Notes: a model not told the origin generated them from the sequence alone. DNA of 64,000 nucleotides from Pieris napi (GCF_905475465.1 NC_062259.1:11046501-11110500); one strand, 5' to 3'; positions 40,501 to 47,146 are shown, counted from the stretch's first letter. Numbers and translations: made by a program.

Positions 40501-43500
40501 TTACTATTCTGTTTGTATATTCATTATGCTACATTCGCCCAAAGTAATTTCTTACATAAATAATAATATTTGAATTCGCTTTGAATAATTTAAGCTCATT
40601 GTCTGAGCTGTCAGGAGAGCTGAATGTCTCGTTTCTAGAACTATTACTGTTGCACAATTCTTTAAGAAGCTTATTTAAAATTCATATTTCAGGAAATACA
40701 AAAGTAAAATAATATCTTTTCGTAATTGGAAAACCTTTTTCGACAGTTTAGTTTCTACCTGTATTGAGTAAGTATATACGTGGGCATGTTTTCCGCCAGG
40801 AGATTTGTATCGCCATGCATTTCTTTGAGTTTGGAGATGTATTTTATTTATTATGTTTCGTTGATATATGTATGTCATGTTTTGGAGGATAACCTTTTTA
40901 TTTTATTTTATATTTTTTAATTCGCCGGCACAATGTTTAAAGAGCATCAGGATTCAAAAAATTCATCATTGAGGTTTGGTGTAATGTGAAGTAACTAATA
41001 TAATATTTCAGGACCACCAGTGGACGTTGGAGTCACCATGTACGTGCTGTCCATCAGTTCTCTATCTGAAGTTAAAATGGTATTTAAGAGACTACTTTTA
41101 CGTAGATGGTCATGTTCACTGAAGAATTAGGTTTACTCTTTTTCGAGTCGGACCTAGTCCGTCTTCGAATAAGGGTTCCGGGGATCATCCTTTGGTTTGG
41201 TTTTCACTCGCGCATGCGCGCTCGACTCACGATTGGGCTTGATTGCAGGTCCGCCAGTGGAGGTGGGCGTCACCATGTATGTGCTGTCTATCAGCTCCGT
41301 CTCCGAAGTGCTCATGGTACTCGTCACTGTCAGCTCACGCTTGTCTCGGCCGCTTCGGCTCAGCGCCGAGCGACCGAGCAGCCCTAGACACGAGGCTGCG
41401 AGCATGCCGGCGTAATGGAGCAGACCTCCTGGACGGTTTAACACTACCACAAATGCTATTTACTGTTCCAAATTTAAAACTTCATTGGCAAGTAGTGTTA
41501 CCTTCCAGGTGTGTCAAAAAAGACAAATATGTAATTTGCTATTGAGCATCCCCCCCAAGACTCTGTCGATGCTCCATTGTTGTTATTATGTTTTGAGCTT
41601 TTTATGTTTTTGAGTAGGTATCTGTTGTGTCTGTGGATTTCTTACTATTGTCTCCCAGATTGGCGTTTACACCTCAAAATCGCCACTCGCAATAATTTTC
41701 TTACTTTCAGTAGTCTTGCTATGAATGTATTTAATGTTTGTAATGTTGTCCGTGAGTTCCAGTTGGACGAGGGAACTTTTCGAAGCGTAATTGTTTTATG
41801 ATTTTCTTTATATCGGTACAGGTGAACGTTTAATTTTATTTTTTGTACGACGGTAAATTTTGTGTTCCGCCTTTCAACCTTGCGTTATTACAATATCGAG
41901 CCGCGACGATAAGCGCAATTTTTTATGTTGAAAACAAACGCGATTGTATTATTTTTTTCAAAAAGCCGCTCATGGTTCTCCCTTGATAACGGTTCCAAAT
42001 TACACCGTCTAACTGTGACCAGGGTTTGTGACCCCTAGTGGAAACCAAATCAAGGGGACGACATACATAAAGTCACCACTGACGTGACCAAAACGATAGC
42101 TGTTAGATTGCGTCAAAAAGTATACGTAAAATAAGGACTATTAAATTAATATATGTTCTTTATTAAATAACTTACGATTTCAAATGAATACACTTATATA
42201 TAATGATATTCGTTCAATGTTTTACGTGTACTTAATTAATATAATGTGTGTAACAAAACAAAAATGTTATTTATTAATCTCATTTGCAGATATATAGACG
42301 TTTCTATGACAACGTTATAACAAATAACGTATTATAATAATTTAAAATTAAAATACTAATGAGCTGTCTTATTACATATAATATGTCTGCAATAATATGA
42401 GATGTTATATAAAACACAAGTTGTGCATTCCGGTGACTAAAATAAGGCACAGAAAATTCACATTTAAACATAAAGGATACGTTTCATCCCATCCCATCCC
42501 TATCATTTATTAACCGTTTAGTATTCATTAAAATTGTAATTTCTCTTAATTTTTTAACAAAAACTATTCAAAAACTCATTCGCGATTTTAATATTGGCGG
42601 TTTTGTGTTAACAAAAAGTTAATTTCTATTCGAAACGTCTCCTTTAGGAATTGGATAACACAGTTTTTTGCACGACGTCCGGAATGAATAATTGTGTTTG
42701 CAATTGAAGTGAGATGTTTTCTATAACTCTTTTTATTTTTAGGATTTCACATTGGATTTCTACTTCCGTCAGTTCTGGACTGATCCGAGGCTTGCATACA
42801 AAAAGCGCCCAGGTGTTGAAACATTGTCAGTTGGATCGGAATTTATCAGGAACATATGGGTGCCTGACACATTTTTCGTAAATGAAAAACAATCCTATTT
42901 TCACATTGCAACAACTAGCAATGAATTTATACGTATTCACCATTCTGGATCTATTACACGTAGTATAAGGTTAGGAGTAAAAGTAATACTTTAGTAGTTT
43001 CCAAATTATTTGATAAATGGACACAAATTGTATTACTATATGAGTATTTCTTTTTAGATTAACAATAACGGCCTCCTGTCCCATGGACCTACAATACTTT
43101 CCTATGGATCGTCAACTGTGCAACATTGAAATCGAAAGCTGTGAGTCTCATACAAGCTTACTTTATTATGAAAACATGATAGTTTCGCCATGTATAGTTT
43201 CGCGCTTAAGTTACATGATAATTAAGTTTTCTTTAAACTCAAAAACTATTGTGGATATCCAAGTAGCTTGTAGACATATACAAACTAACGCTTTCTTTTT
43301 GGCATACATTTTTTTATTTCACTTCGAACTATTAGCTTTGGTAGATGGCTCATTCACTCTACAATATACTAAAACCCCAGTGGAATGGGTGCTTATTTTA
43401 TCGTTCCATATTTCTGCATGGTACAGTTGGCTACACCATGCGGGACATCCGTTATAAGTGGAATGAGGGGCCCAACTCAGTAGGCGTATCAAGTGAGGTG

Positions 43501-45189
43501 TCCCTGCCGCAGTTCAAGGTTCTGGGCCATCGACAACGAGCTATGGAGATTTCTCTTACGACAGGTACTTGGCACTATCCATATTTACCAGTGATGAAGA
43601 ATGAGCCTTTTATTTCTTTATGGTCTATTACAACGACCATTTGCATGTTGATCGCTTGATTCGACTTCACTATTGTTCGGATCGTTCAACTTCATTATGC
43701 TCTTCCTTTCGAAAATCTCTATCTTTTTTCTAATTTATCGAAACATTTAACTAAACAAGAGTTCTTTTTCAGGAAACTACTCCCGATTGGCTTGTGAAAT
43801 CCAATTCGTGCGTTCAATGGGATACTATCTGATTCAAATATACATCCCGTCTGGTTTAATTGTGATCATATCATGGGTATCATTTTGGTTGAATCGGAAT
43901 GCAACACCCGCACGTGTCTCTCTTGGTGTGACCACTGTGCTGACCATGACTACCCTTATGTCTTCAACCAACGCCGCTCTTCCCAAGATTTCGTATGTTA
44001 AATCCATTGATGTTTACTTGGGCACCTGCTTCGTAATGGTCTTCGCTAGTCTACTAGGTAACCAAAATATTACAAGATGCGTTTTATGTATAGTGTTGTA
44101 TAAAGATTGTTTAAAAACGGTAATACTTAAAGATATATGTGTAAAATGCTACGCGATCACTTTGCTAAGGGAGCGTTCAAGTATTACGTCACGCAATTTT
44201 TGGAGATTATTGACCCCCCCCCCATGTAACGCGCCGTTTCGTGACCACCTAGTGACTCTTTATACCATACCATACCATAGTTACCATTATGTAATGTAAA
44301 GTACTGGGAAGTCGAAAATAATATTAACAATAACGCGTAATTCAATCCGTTACGTTCCGTAACGTTTTACAAATGTACCCCCCCCCTCCCAAAATTCGTT
44401 ACGTAATACTTGAACGCTCCCTAAGTTGGAAAGGGTGAATTAGCCTTATTTCCTTTTCAGAATACGCTACTGTTGGATACATGGCTAAAAGGATTCAAAT
44501 GAGGAAACAACGATTTACTGCTGTCCAGAAAATGGCTGCCGAGAAAAAGATACATATCGACGGCCCTCCTGGCACGTCTGAGCCACTTCCACCGCCTAGA
44601 ACAAGCACACTTTCAAGACCTGCTCCGCCTAGCCGCTCATCGGTACGTACAACATTCTTTTAGTTTAAATCAAAGCCTATAACTGAAAAACGTTTGATAC
44701 TACTGCCTTTAATTTAGTCCTACAACCCTCACACACAGGAGGTACGCTTCAAAGTCCACGACCCGAAAGTATACTCAAAAGCTGTGACTCATGAAAACAC
44801 GATTAATGGTGCAAGAGCCCCCCCACCGCCAGCCCCAGCTGCTCCTCCCTCAGAAGAAGAAATACCACCGCATCTACTACAAGCATCGAAGGTTAGTTGA
44901 CGTTCTAATACTCAATTGTTAAGCGAATGTGAATTTGGTAATGCAACGCGAAAGTTCGCCTAGCGAATGTATAATCCAATAATTTATAATAGTCTAAAAA
45001 TGTTAAGTTGGAAAAAATTTACAGAGTATCAACAAGCTGCTTGGCACGACTCCTTCGGACATCGACAAATACTCGCGCATAGTTTTTCCCGTTTGCTTTG
45101 TCTGCTTCAACCTAATGTACTGGATTATATACCTTCACGTTTCGGATGTCGTCGCTGACGATCTGGTACTTCTCGGGGAAGAACATTAA
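10444..45189 (+). CDS. Rdl: GABA-gated chloride channel subunit RDL, complete gene
   Basis: join(10444..10529, 40046..40146, 41012..41079 or 41249..41316, 42743..42969, 43058..43140, 43427..43564, 43773..44057, 44461..44642, 44739..44891, 45025..45189). The phases agree at every junction and give 495 residues, a normal RDL length. Features in order: signal peptide (about 1-28); ligand-binding domain; Cys-loop C168-C182; TM1 about 250-273; TM2 with the anion-selectivity motif P280-A281-R282, 2' S284, 6' T288 and 9' L291; TM3 about 312-337 with G318; variable cytoplasmic loop about 338-456 rich in proline; TM4 about 457-478; C-terminus VADDLVLLGEEH. The family forms pentameric chloride channels for fast inhibitory transmission and is the target of cyclodienes, fipronil and isoxazolines. 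Serine at 2' is the insensitive-type residue. Identity as Rdl is very secure; RDL1 versus RDL2 paralogue is not settled. Confidence 0.96.
10530..11768 (+). other. Start of Rdl intron 1
   Basis: The GC-rich block ends near 10640. The remainder is AT-rich with no second exon or recognised repeat up to the satellite. Confidence 0.6.
11769..13532. repeat. Satellite-like tandem array, about 213-bp unit, 8 full units
   Basis: Unit starts (TTCTGAAA-type) fall at 11769, 11980, 12194, 12408, 12626, 12838, 13050, 13265 and 13478, giving spacings of 211, 214, 214, 218, 212, 212, 215 and 213 bp. Each unit holds TTTGACAAGTGCACTACCG, ACGTCGTAACTCAAAACG, CTTATCTCCTATATTTAG, an ACAACCGGTAWCCCCACAAC box and an A-rich linker. 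The units are nearly identical except for small indels (TGATATACAAG versus TGATAATATACAAG). The ninth unit breaks off near 13532. The array lies wholly inside Rdl intron 1. Confidence 0.95.
13533..13840. repeat. Degenerate edge of the satellite array
   Basis: Eroded pieces of the unit continue here: TTTGACAAGAGCACTCCCG near 13590, TTATACTTAGCGCTTGA near 13648 and CTCTTATCTCCTATATTC near 13752. Decay at one edge with homogeneous internal units is the usual pattern for arrays maintained by unequal exchange. Confidence 0.75.
14366..14594. repeat. Possible MITE with short inverted ends
   Basis: The segment ACGTAAAATTGTAAA (about 14370) is mirrored by TTTACAATTTTACGG (about 14573). Inside, the near-palindrome GATAGATTACAATCTA appears twice (about 14463 and 14551). 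No target duplication was identified. Confidence 0.4.
15149..15378. mobile_element. CWG-flanked palindromic MITE, copy 3
   Basis: This 230-bp copy has CCTTGCG ends (a C-to-T variant of the family) and CAG on both flanks (15146-15148 and 15379-15381). Near 15290-15312 the right arm is disrupted: the 'ATCATAAAATGACTGCTTC' portion is replaced by an unrelated short sequence, so the hairpin is interrupted. Confidence 0.85.
15382..17124. other. Rdl intron 1 segment without recognised features
   Basis: The longest open frame (16158-16517, - strand) has no domain-like sequence and an AT-driven composition, so I treat it as chance. No repeat was recognised. Confidence 0.45.
17125..17558. mobile_element. 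Foldback/MITE with about 158-bp near-identical arms
   Basis: The left arm 17125-17282 and right arm about 17401-17558 are inverted copies differing at only a few positions (for example CTTATATAG versus CTTATATTAG). They flank a loop of about 118 bp. The arms include TCTAGACGTCATTCCGGATC and its inverse. The high identity implies recent insertion or arm homogenisation. No coding capacity and no convincing target duplication were seen. Confidence 0.8.
17559..19261. other. Rdl intron 1 segment without recognised features
   Basis: The sequence is AT-rich; no exon, RNA gene or matched repeat was seen. Confidence 0.4.
19262..19515 (-). repeat. 'Family B' dispersed repeat, copy 1
   Basis: Read on the - strand it contains GCCTCCTGCTGATAGAGGAC, then TTATTACTTAAGATGTC, GCGATTAAAAAGAATGGCGG, GCCAGTTCTTCTCTTCC and a tail GGCAGTAAATGTAAAATT. 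The same order of blocks recurs at 37510 and 52840. No pol III boxes are obvious, so it may be a LINE-derived or non-tRNA SINE. Boundaries are approximate. Confidence 0.7.
19516..21632. other. Rdl intron 1 segment without recognised features
   Basis: I found no coding block or repeat that recurs in the window. Confidence 0.4.
21633..21833 (+). other. GC-richer open segment of unknown origin
   Basis: A 66-codon open frame contains SLLDEAYAPIEWLNYPEGYK-type sequence, less AT-biased than its surroundings. No domain was recognised. It lies 50 bp before a hAT-like MITE, inside Rdl intron 1. It could be a transposon coding relic, a captured exon fragment or chance. It does not fit the Rdl product. 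Confidence 0.3.
21887..22230. mobile_element. hAT-like MITE with exact 8-bp target duplication
   Basis: The left end is CAGGGGTCTCCATACTTTCC and the right end is the inverse GTAGTTTGGAGACCCATG. The octamer CTTTAGAT lies directly outside both ends (21879-21886 and 22231-22238). An 8-bp duplication with CAGGGGT-type ends is characteristic of the hAT superfamily. The element is 344 bp and has no transposase. Confidence 0.9.
22964..23335 (+). mobile_element. RTE-like non-autonomous retroposon fragment
   Basis: It starts CTAGCCGAGCGGCCAAGCG and ends GAAATCGGTTCAGTAGTTTA...GCGGACAAACAACGTGACACG plus an AT tail. That is the ACTAGCTGACC...AAATCGGTCCAG...ATATA layout shared with 29447 and 60267. Assignment to the RTE clade is from remembered 3' ends and is tentative. 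Confidence 0.55.
23990..24280 (-). mobile_element. tRNA-derived SINE (inverse orientation)
   Basis: This is the inverse of the element at 3055. On the + strand it runs ATCAGTGGCGCTACAACC ... CGATGTTTTCCTTCACC ... GATCGAACCTACGACCTC ... CCACTAGGCCATCACTGC. A poly(A/T) run (23979-23990) marks its 3' tail. Nearly full length. Confidence 0.88.
24281..25759. other. Rdl intron 1 segment without recognised features
   Basis: I found no coding block or matched repeat. Confidence 0.4.
25760..26030 (+). repeat. Old, diverged SINE copy
   Basis: The order of blocks follows the SINE at 3055 (TCTAGTGGTTTGCG, CAATGG...TTTCTTTCTA, TTAACATTTGCTC, ACATCATGAAGTAATCGGC, AAGACC), but with many substitutions. It is clearly older than the near-intact copies. 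Confidence 0.6.
26031..29446. other. Rdl intron 1 segment, mostly featureless
   Basis: I found no exon. A short hairpin GCTGCTGCGTAGCAGC lies near 26240. A possible very old SINE remnant (CGTCCGAACACCGGCTTTTT...TTAACATTTG) lies at about 27489-27535. Confidence 0.35.
29447..29745 (+). mobile_element. RTE-like retroposon fragment
   Basis: It begins GGATACTAGCTGACCGGGCA and ends GAGAATCGGTCGAGCCGTTT...GACACGAGAATTATATATA, a head and tail typical of a widespread arthropod retroposon. The middle is A-rich and deleted. Related pieces are at 22964 and 60267. Confidence 0.6.
29746..31029. other. Rdl intron 1 segment without recognised features
   Basis: The sequence is AT-rich; no coding block or matched repeat was found. 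Confidence 0.4.
31030..31220 (+). repeat. Lepidopteran interspersed repeat fragment
   Basis: It contains TTGATACCGCCGCCTATGG, GAGGGCTCGCGAGTGCATTG, CTTCAGTGGGCAGCTGGATC and GTGGTGGTGCGCGGCAAAAA. I know this arrangement as a common repeat in moth and butterfly genomes. A degenerate relative lies at 9291. No coding capacity. Confidence 0.6.
31836..32064. mobile_element. MITE-like element with about 44-bp inverted ends
   Basis: The left arm (ATTATTTTTCCGACCCAAAT from 31836, continuing to GGCCAATAGAATTGCACCA) is repeated inversely at 32020-32064 with very few mismatches. The middle (about 135 bp) is unique. It abuts a second palindrome at 32070. No target duplication was established. Confidence 0.65.
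32070..32210. repeat. 141-bp palindrome with perfect 24-bp core
   Basis: The arms AATACCACTCGAGCTTCAAA and its inverse near 32190-32210 pair along nearly the whole length. The centre at 32127-32150 is an exact palindrome (half-site ATATAGTCGTCA). It would extrude a long stem with almost no loop. It is probably a foldback MITE. Confidence 0.7.
32211..33164. other. Rdl intron 1 segment without recognised features
   Basis: I found no coding block or matched repeat. Confidence 0.4.
33165..33240 (-). repeat. SINE head fragment
   Basis: The inverse of the SINE head is recognisable: CCATTGGGGCAGCCG...CCTCAGGTATGAGTCGCACGC...CCACTAGGACAACACTGC. Only the tRNA-like end survives. Confidence 0.6.
33241..34106. 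other. Rdl intron 1 segment without recognised features
   Basis: I found no coding block or matched repeat. Confidence 0.4.
34110..34350. mobile_element. CWG-flanked palindromic MITE, copy 4
   Basis: This 241-bp copy is nearly identical to copies 1 and 2. CTG is on both flanks (34107-34109 and 34351-34353). It lies in Rdl intron 1, 190 bp before a SINE. Confidence 0.87.
34540..34815 (+). mobile_element. tRNA-derived SINE
   Basis: It has the same head (AGTGTTGGCCTAGTGGCTTC), B box (GGTTCGATCCCC), body and CTAAAGAGGTTGTA end as the copy at 3055. Near full length. Confidence 0.88.
34816..36330. other. Rdl intron 1 segment; unclassified complex region at 35950-36300
   Basis: The portion 35950-36300 is less AT-rich and holds overlapping open frames on the - strand, but no domain could be recognised. 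The remainder is AT-rich and featureless. Confidence 0.35.
36333..36355. promoter_or_regulatory. Pair of perfect CRE palindromes
   Basis: TGACGTCA occurs twice, at 36333-36340 and 36348-36355, with starts 15 bp apart. The upstream near-palindrome TTCAACAAATTGTTGAA is at 36311-36327. Such octamers bind CREB/ATF-type bZIP factors. Function inside this intron is unproven. Confidence 0.4.
36459..36639. mobile_element. CWG-flanked palindromic MITE, copy 5, rearranged
   Basis: This is a 181-bp copy with CAG on both flanks (36456-36458 and 36640-36642). The left arm stops after about 43 bp (CACACAGCGGTTT). The central loop then runs in the opposite sense to the other copies (GGGAGCTTGTAGTTTATTG), followed by a full right arm. 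An inversion plus deletion inside the palindrome explains this. Confidence 0.85.
36643..36780. other. GC-rich patch next to MITE copy 5
   Basis: About 110 bp of GC-rich sequence (GCTCGGGCTGTTTTGGCG ... CTCGGCTTTGGCCGTCGC) stands out from the AT-rich intron. I do not recognise it. It may be the remnant of a GC-rich retroelement into which the MITE inserted. Confidence 0.35.
36781..37509. other. Rdl intron 1 segment without recognised features
   Basis: I found no coding block or matched repeat. Confidence 0.4.
37510..37770 (+). repeat. 'Family B' dispersed repeat, copy 2
   Basis: It contains GCCTCCTGCTGATAGGGGAC, TTATTACTTAAGATGTCATT, GGCGATTAAAAAGAGTGGCG, GCCAGTTCTTCTCTTCTG and GGCAGTAAATGTAA in the same order as at 19262 (inverse) and 52840. 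Confidence 0.72.
38850..39015 (+). repeat. SINE copy with internal deletion
   Basis: CCTGAGGTCGA jumps directly to TTTCTATGTTCACATTCAA, removing the B box and the segment after it. The body (GAACGGTGAAGGAAAACATCG, AAAAAGTCGACAGCGTGTGT) is intact. Confidence 0.65.
39016..40045. other. End of Rdl intron 1
   Basis: AT-rich up to the exon 2 acceptor (GTCAACAG|G). No other exon or repeat was recognised. Confidence 0.5.
40046..40146 (+). CDS. Rdl: Rdl exon 2
   Basis: It encodes GAGGGGMFGDVNISAILDSL onward to NYG, residues 29-63 (split codons at both ends). This is the start of the mature N-terminal extracellular domain. Flanks are AACAG|GGGAGC and GGCG|GTGAGT. Confidence 0.95.
40147..41011. other. 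Rdl intron 2
   Basis: No recognised element; it ends with the TAATATTTCAG acceptor. Confidence 0.6.
41012..41079 (+). CDS. Rdl: Rdl exon 3a (alternative)
   Basis: 68 bp encoding residues 63-85, with the variant amino acids D67, L80 and K84 (SLSEVKM end). The acceptor is TATTTCAG|GA and the donor ATG|GTATTT. It corresponds to the 'a' type of exon 3 known from Drosophila Rdl. It lies in the extracellular ligand-binding domain. Confidence 0.93.
41249..41316 (+). CDS. Rdl: Rdl exon 3b (alternative)
   Basis: 68 bp encoding the same region with E67, V80 and L84 (SVSEVLM end). The acceptor is GATTGCAG|GT and the donor ATG|GTACTC. It lies 169 bp after exon 3a in a GC-richer block (about 41190-41420). 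Using both exons together shifts the frame, so the two must be mutually exclusive. Confidence 0.93.
41317..42742. other. Rdl intron 3
   Basis: A GC-rich tail to about 41420 follows exon 3b, then AT-rich sequence to the TTTTTAG acceptor. Several open frames overlap 41106-41545 on both strands, but they reflect base composition, not a separate gene. Confidence 0.6.
42743..42969 (+). CDS. Rdl: Rdl exon 4
   Basis: It encodes residues 86-161: DFTLDFYFRQFWTDPRLAY ... VPDTFFVNEKQSYFH ... SGSITRSI. This part of the ligand-binding domain contributes to the agonist site. Donor AG|GTTAGG, phase 2. Confidence 0.97.
43058..43140 (+). CDS. Rdl: Rdl exon 5 (Cys-loop)
   Basis: It encodes residues 161-189 including the signature Cys-loop, C168-PMDLQYFPMDRQL-C182, of pentameric ligand-gated channels. 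Acceptor TTTTTAG|A; donor AGCT|GTGAGT. Confidence 0.97.
43427..43564 (+). CDS. Rdl: Rdl exon 6
   Basis: It encodes residues 189-235, FGYTMRDIRYKWNEGPNS ... HRQRAMEISLTTG, just before TM1. The acceptor is GGTACAG|TT and the donor ACAG|GTACTT. Only one exon-6 version is found, although Drosophila has a tandem pair here. Confidence 0.96.
43565..43772. other. Rdl intron 6
   Basis: A 208-bp intron ending TTCTTTTTCAG. No second exon-6 copy lies in it. Confidence 0.7.
43773..44057 (+). CDS. Rdl: Rdl exon 7 (TM1, pore-lining TM2, most of TM3)
   Basis: It encodes residues 235-330. The pore helix reads PARVSLGVTTVLTMTTLM. Taking R282 as 0' puts S284 at 2' (codon TCT, 43919-43921), T288 at 6' and L291 at 9'. 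Most sensitive insects have alanine at 2'. G318 in TM3 (GGC, 44021-44023) is the ordinary residue at the site linked to isoxazoline/meta-diamide action. Donor CTAG|GTAACC. Confidence 0.98.
44169..44421. mobile_element. PIF/Harbinger-like MITE in Rdl intron 7
   Basis: The ends are GGGAGCGTTCAAGTATTACG and the exact inverse CGTAATACTTGAACGCTCCC. TAA duplications lie at 44166-44168 and 44422-44424. The 253-bp element fills most of the 403-bp intron and contains two runs of 8-9 pyrimidines (C-rich) near 44215 and 44382. It has no coding capacity. Confidence 0.88.
44461..44642 (+). CDS. Rdl: Rdl exon 8 (end of TM3 and start of cytoplasmic loop)
   Basis: It encodes residues 330-390: EYATVGYMAKRIQMRKQRF and then a less conserved linker with PLPPPRTSTLSRPAPPSRSS. 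The basic stretch after TM3 anchors the loop at the membrane. Acceptor TCCTTTTCAG|AA; donor TCG|GTACGT. Confidence 0.96.
44739..44891 (+). CDS. Rdl: Rdl exon 9 (variable cytoplasmic loop)
   Basis: It encodes residues 391-441: EVRFKVHDPKVYSK, which is conserved with Drosophila, then a proline/alanine/glutamate stretch and HLLQASK. The acceptor used here is CACACAG|GAG. A second in-frame acceptor (TTTAG at 44713-44717) would add seven codons, SYNPHTQ. The donor is AAG|GTTAG. Confidence 0.93.
45025..45189 (+). CDS. Rdl: Rdl exon 10 (TM4 and C-terminus)
   Basis: It encodes residues 442-495. SINKLLGTTPSDIDKYSR leads into TM4 (IVFPVCFVCFNLMYWIIYL), then HVSDVVADDLVLLGEEH and TAA at 45187-45189. 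The acceptor TTTACAG|AGT keeps phase 0. An alternative AG two bases later would break the frame. Confidence 0.96.
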   Translation, partial: SINKLLGTTPSDIDKYSRIVFPVCFVCFNLMYWIIYLHVSDVVADDLVLLGEEH

Positions 45190-47146
45190 ATAACACGGCT
45201 TGATAATGGTACTCGAATGATTTTTGGCCAAACCATGTAATATTTAAATCTTTGCATAGTATAGTAATAATACTACGTAGCACGTTATTGACATACAAGT
45301 ATCACAATGTATCTTTGTTTATGATGTAAGTGGCACGAATCAACAGAATCTAATCAAACATTTCCGAAAGGTTATTCTATACAAATTACGTAGACTTGTT
45401 AGTGTATAGTATCATAGTTAATATAAAGTGTATTAAATTAGACATACAATTTCTAACGATAGTGAAGTAAAATTTATTCCTTAAATAACTATGTCTATCA
45501 AATGAATTACTAAGTGTTATAATAATATTTAAAAAAATTGTCGGTCACTCTAAATATTCCTTGTTTTCGTGTAATGTGCCTCCTACATGATACCTGATTT
45601 AGTATCAATATGCTCCCTGAAGTGATATAACAAAAGTTATGTAGAAAATTACAAAAAAAGACAAAAAAACATGATAGTCAAAAGACGATAACTCGCAGTT
45701 AAATGACCACGGGTAATTTATATAAGCTAAGTGTGTAAATACCTATATATATATATTTATAGCAGTAAACTTTTAAGATAATCAATATGATTCTAGACGT
45801 ATATGTAAAAATCATTTATAGAAAACTAATTTATTTCAATTTTAAATATTATACACTGATGACACAATATTACAATTCTAGTGCACAGTACACTTGCATC
45901 CACGTGTTTAGAATAAATATTGTTATAATCCGGTCTCTGATGTGGGAAGATACCAAAACTGTTTTACCTTCATATATAAAAGAGAAAAATCTACATTTAA
46001 TCTAGTATCGTAATTGATTTCAAATTACGATTATGTATATATTTTTGTATTTAAAATACATATACATTTTACGTACGAACATTACGAGAAAACATAATTA
46101 AATCAGAAATGCTCTATTGAAACAATGTTTTAATATTAATCACAATACTGGTCAAAGGTCAATCCCACGAAGATTATGTTCCTAAGGAGTTTTCAAGGAG
46201 AAAAATACTACAGGCTACGGAAAATTACTGTTTATTTATCTTTCACTTTTGCTCGTTTTTCATACGTAGCATTTTTCACAACTTTTATGCATAAGGTTCA
46301 ATAACTTTGTCTAAAACTGTACATGACCAAGTATTACACACTTATGTGACTCTATAAGAGTCAAGGCACGTTGCAAAAAACGCTGAAACAGATTTCTTGT
46401 GACTTATCTTAACCATGGTTAAGGATCTTTTTGTATAACTTTTTGCATACCAAGCAAATAATCCTATAAAATCTAACATCGACCAAATATCTCAACATAG
46501 CGATGATAACCGTATAGAATAAGAATGCATAATATATTTATTTATTTTTAAACCTGAATTTGCTATACTTCCCACATCAGAGGTAATGGTAATGCTCCAA
46601 TAATGGTGTATTATCTAATTTATCAAAATATGACTGTTAATTTTTTGACAATAGTTTTCCCAATTATTTATGTTTCTCTTATAATTATTTCATGGTAAGT
46701 ACCGTGCTGGTACATTCATACTTCTAGGTAGTTTTTTTGATTAATTTGACATTTAATTTATAGTTTAAAAATATGATTCATCTATCATATATTTAATTTG
46801 CAGTCATAGAGATAAAAGCATTTAGTTCATTTGTGAGTTATAATATGATAAAATAATTTTGTACCTTCAAAACTATAATATTTATCTATATGTTAACTGT
46901 GTACTATGTTCGTGAAAGTTTCGATGTTATTATAAGAGTGACTGTGAGTGATAAGTATGCCTGAATAACATGTTTGTACAAGATATACTGCTGTGAAATT
47001 TTAATTTATAATTAATGATTTTTAAGAGATTTTTACGAGTCTTAAAACATAGTCTTTTCCTTTTTGGCTTTGGGCCCGAATCGAGAGTGTTATTTTGATA
47101 CATAGTTTAATAGATAATAGGAATGAGAAATGCAACCTATATAGAT
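45190..47146 (+). other. Rdl 3' UTR and downstream flank
   Basis: The sequence is AT-rich. A candidate polyadenylation signal AATAAA lies at 45912-45917, but the true 3' end cannot be set from sequence alone. No other gene was seen. Confidence 0.4.

Noticed and set aside
41106..41545. A separate small gene suggested by overlapping open frames on both strands.
   Set aside because: The frames overlap exon 3b and its GC-rich surroundings and have no own domain or splice logic; composition explains them.
43910..43912. Ala281 in the PAR motif as the dieldrin-resistance site (would make the channel look sensitive).
   Set aside because: Arg282 is 0', so Ala281 is -1'. The resistance site is 2', which is Ser284. 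Alignment of T6' and L9' confirms this register.
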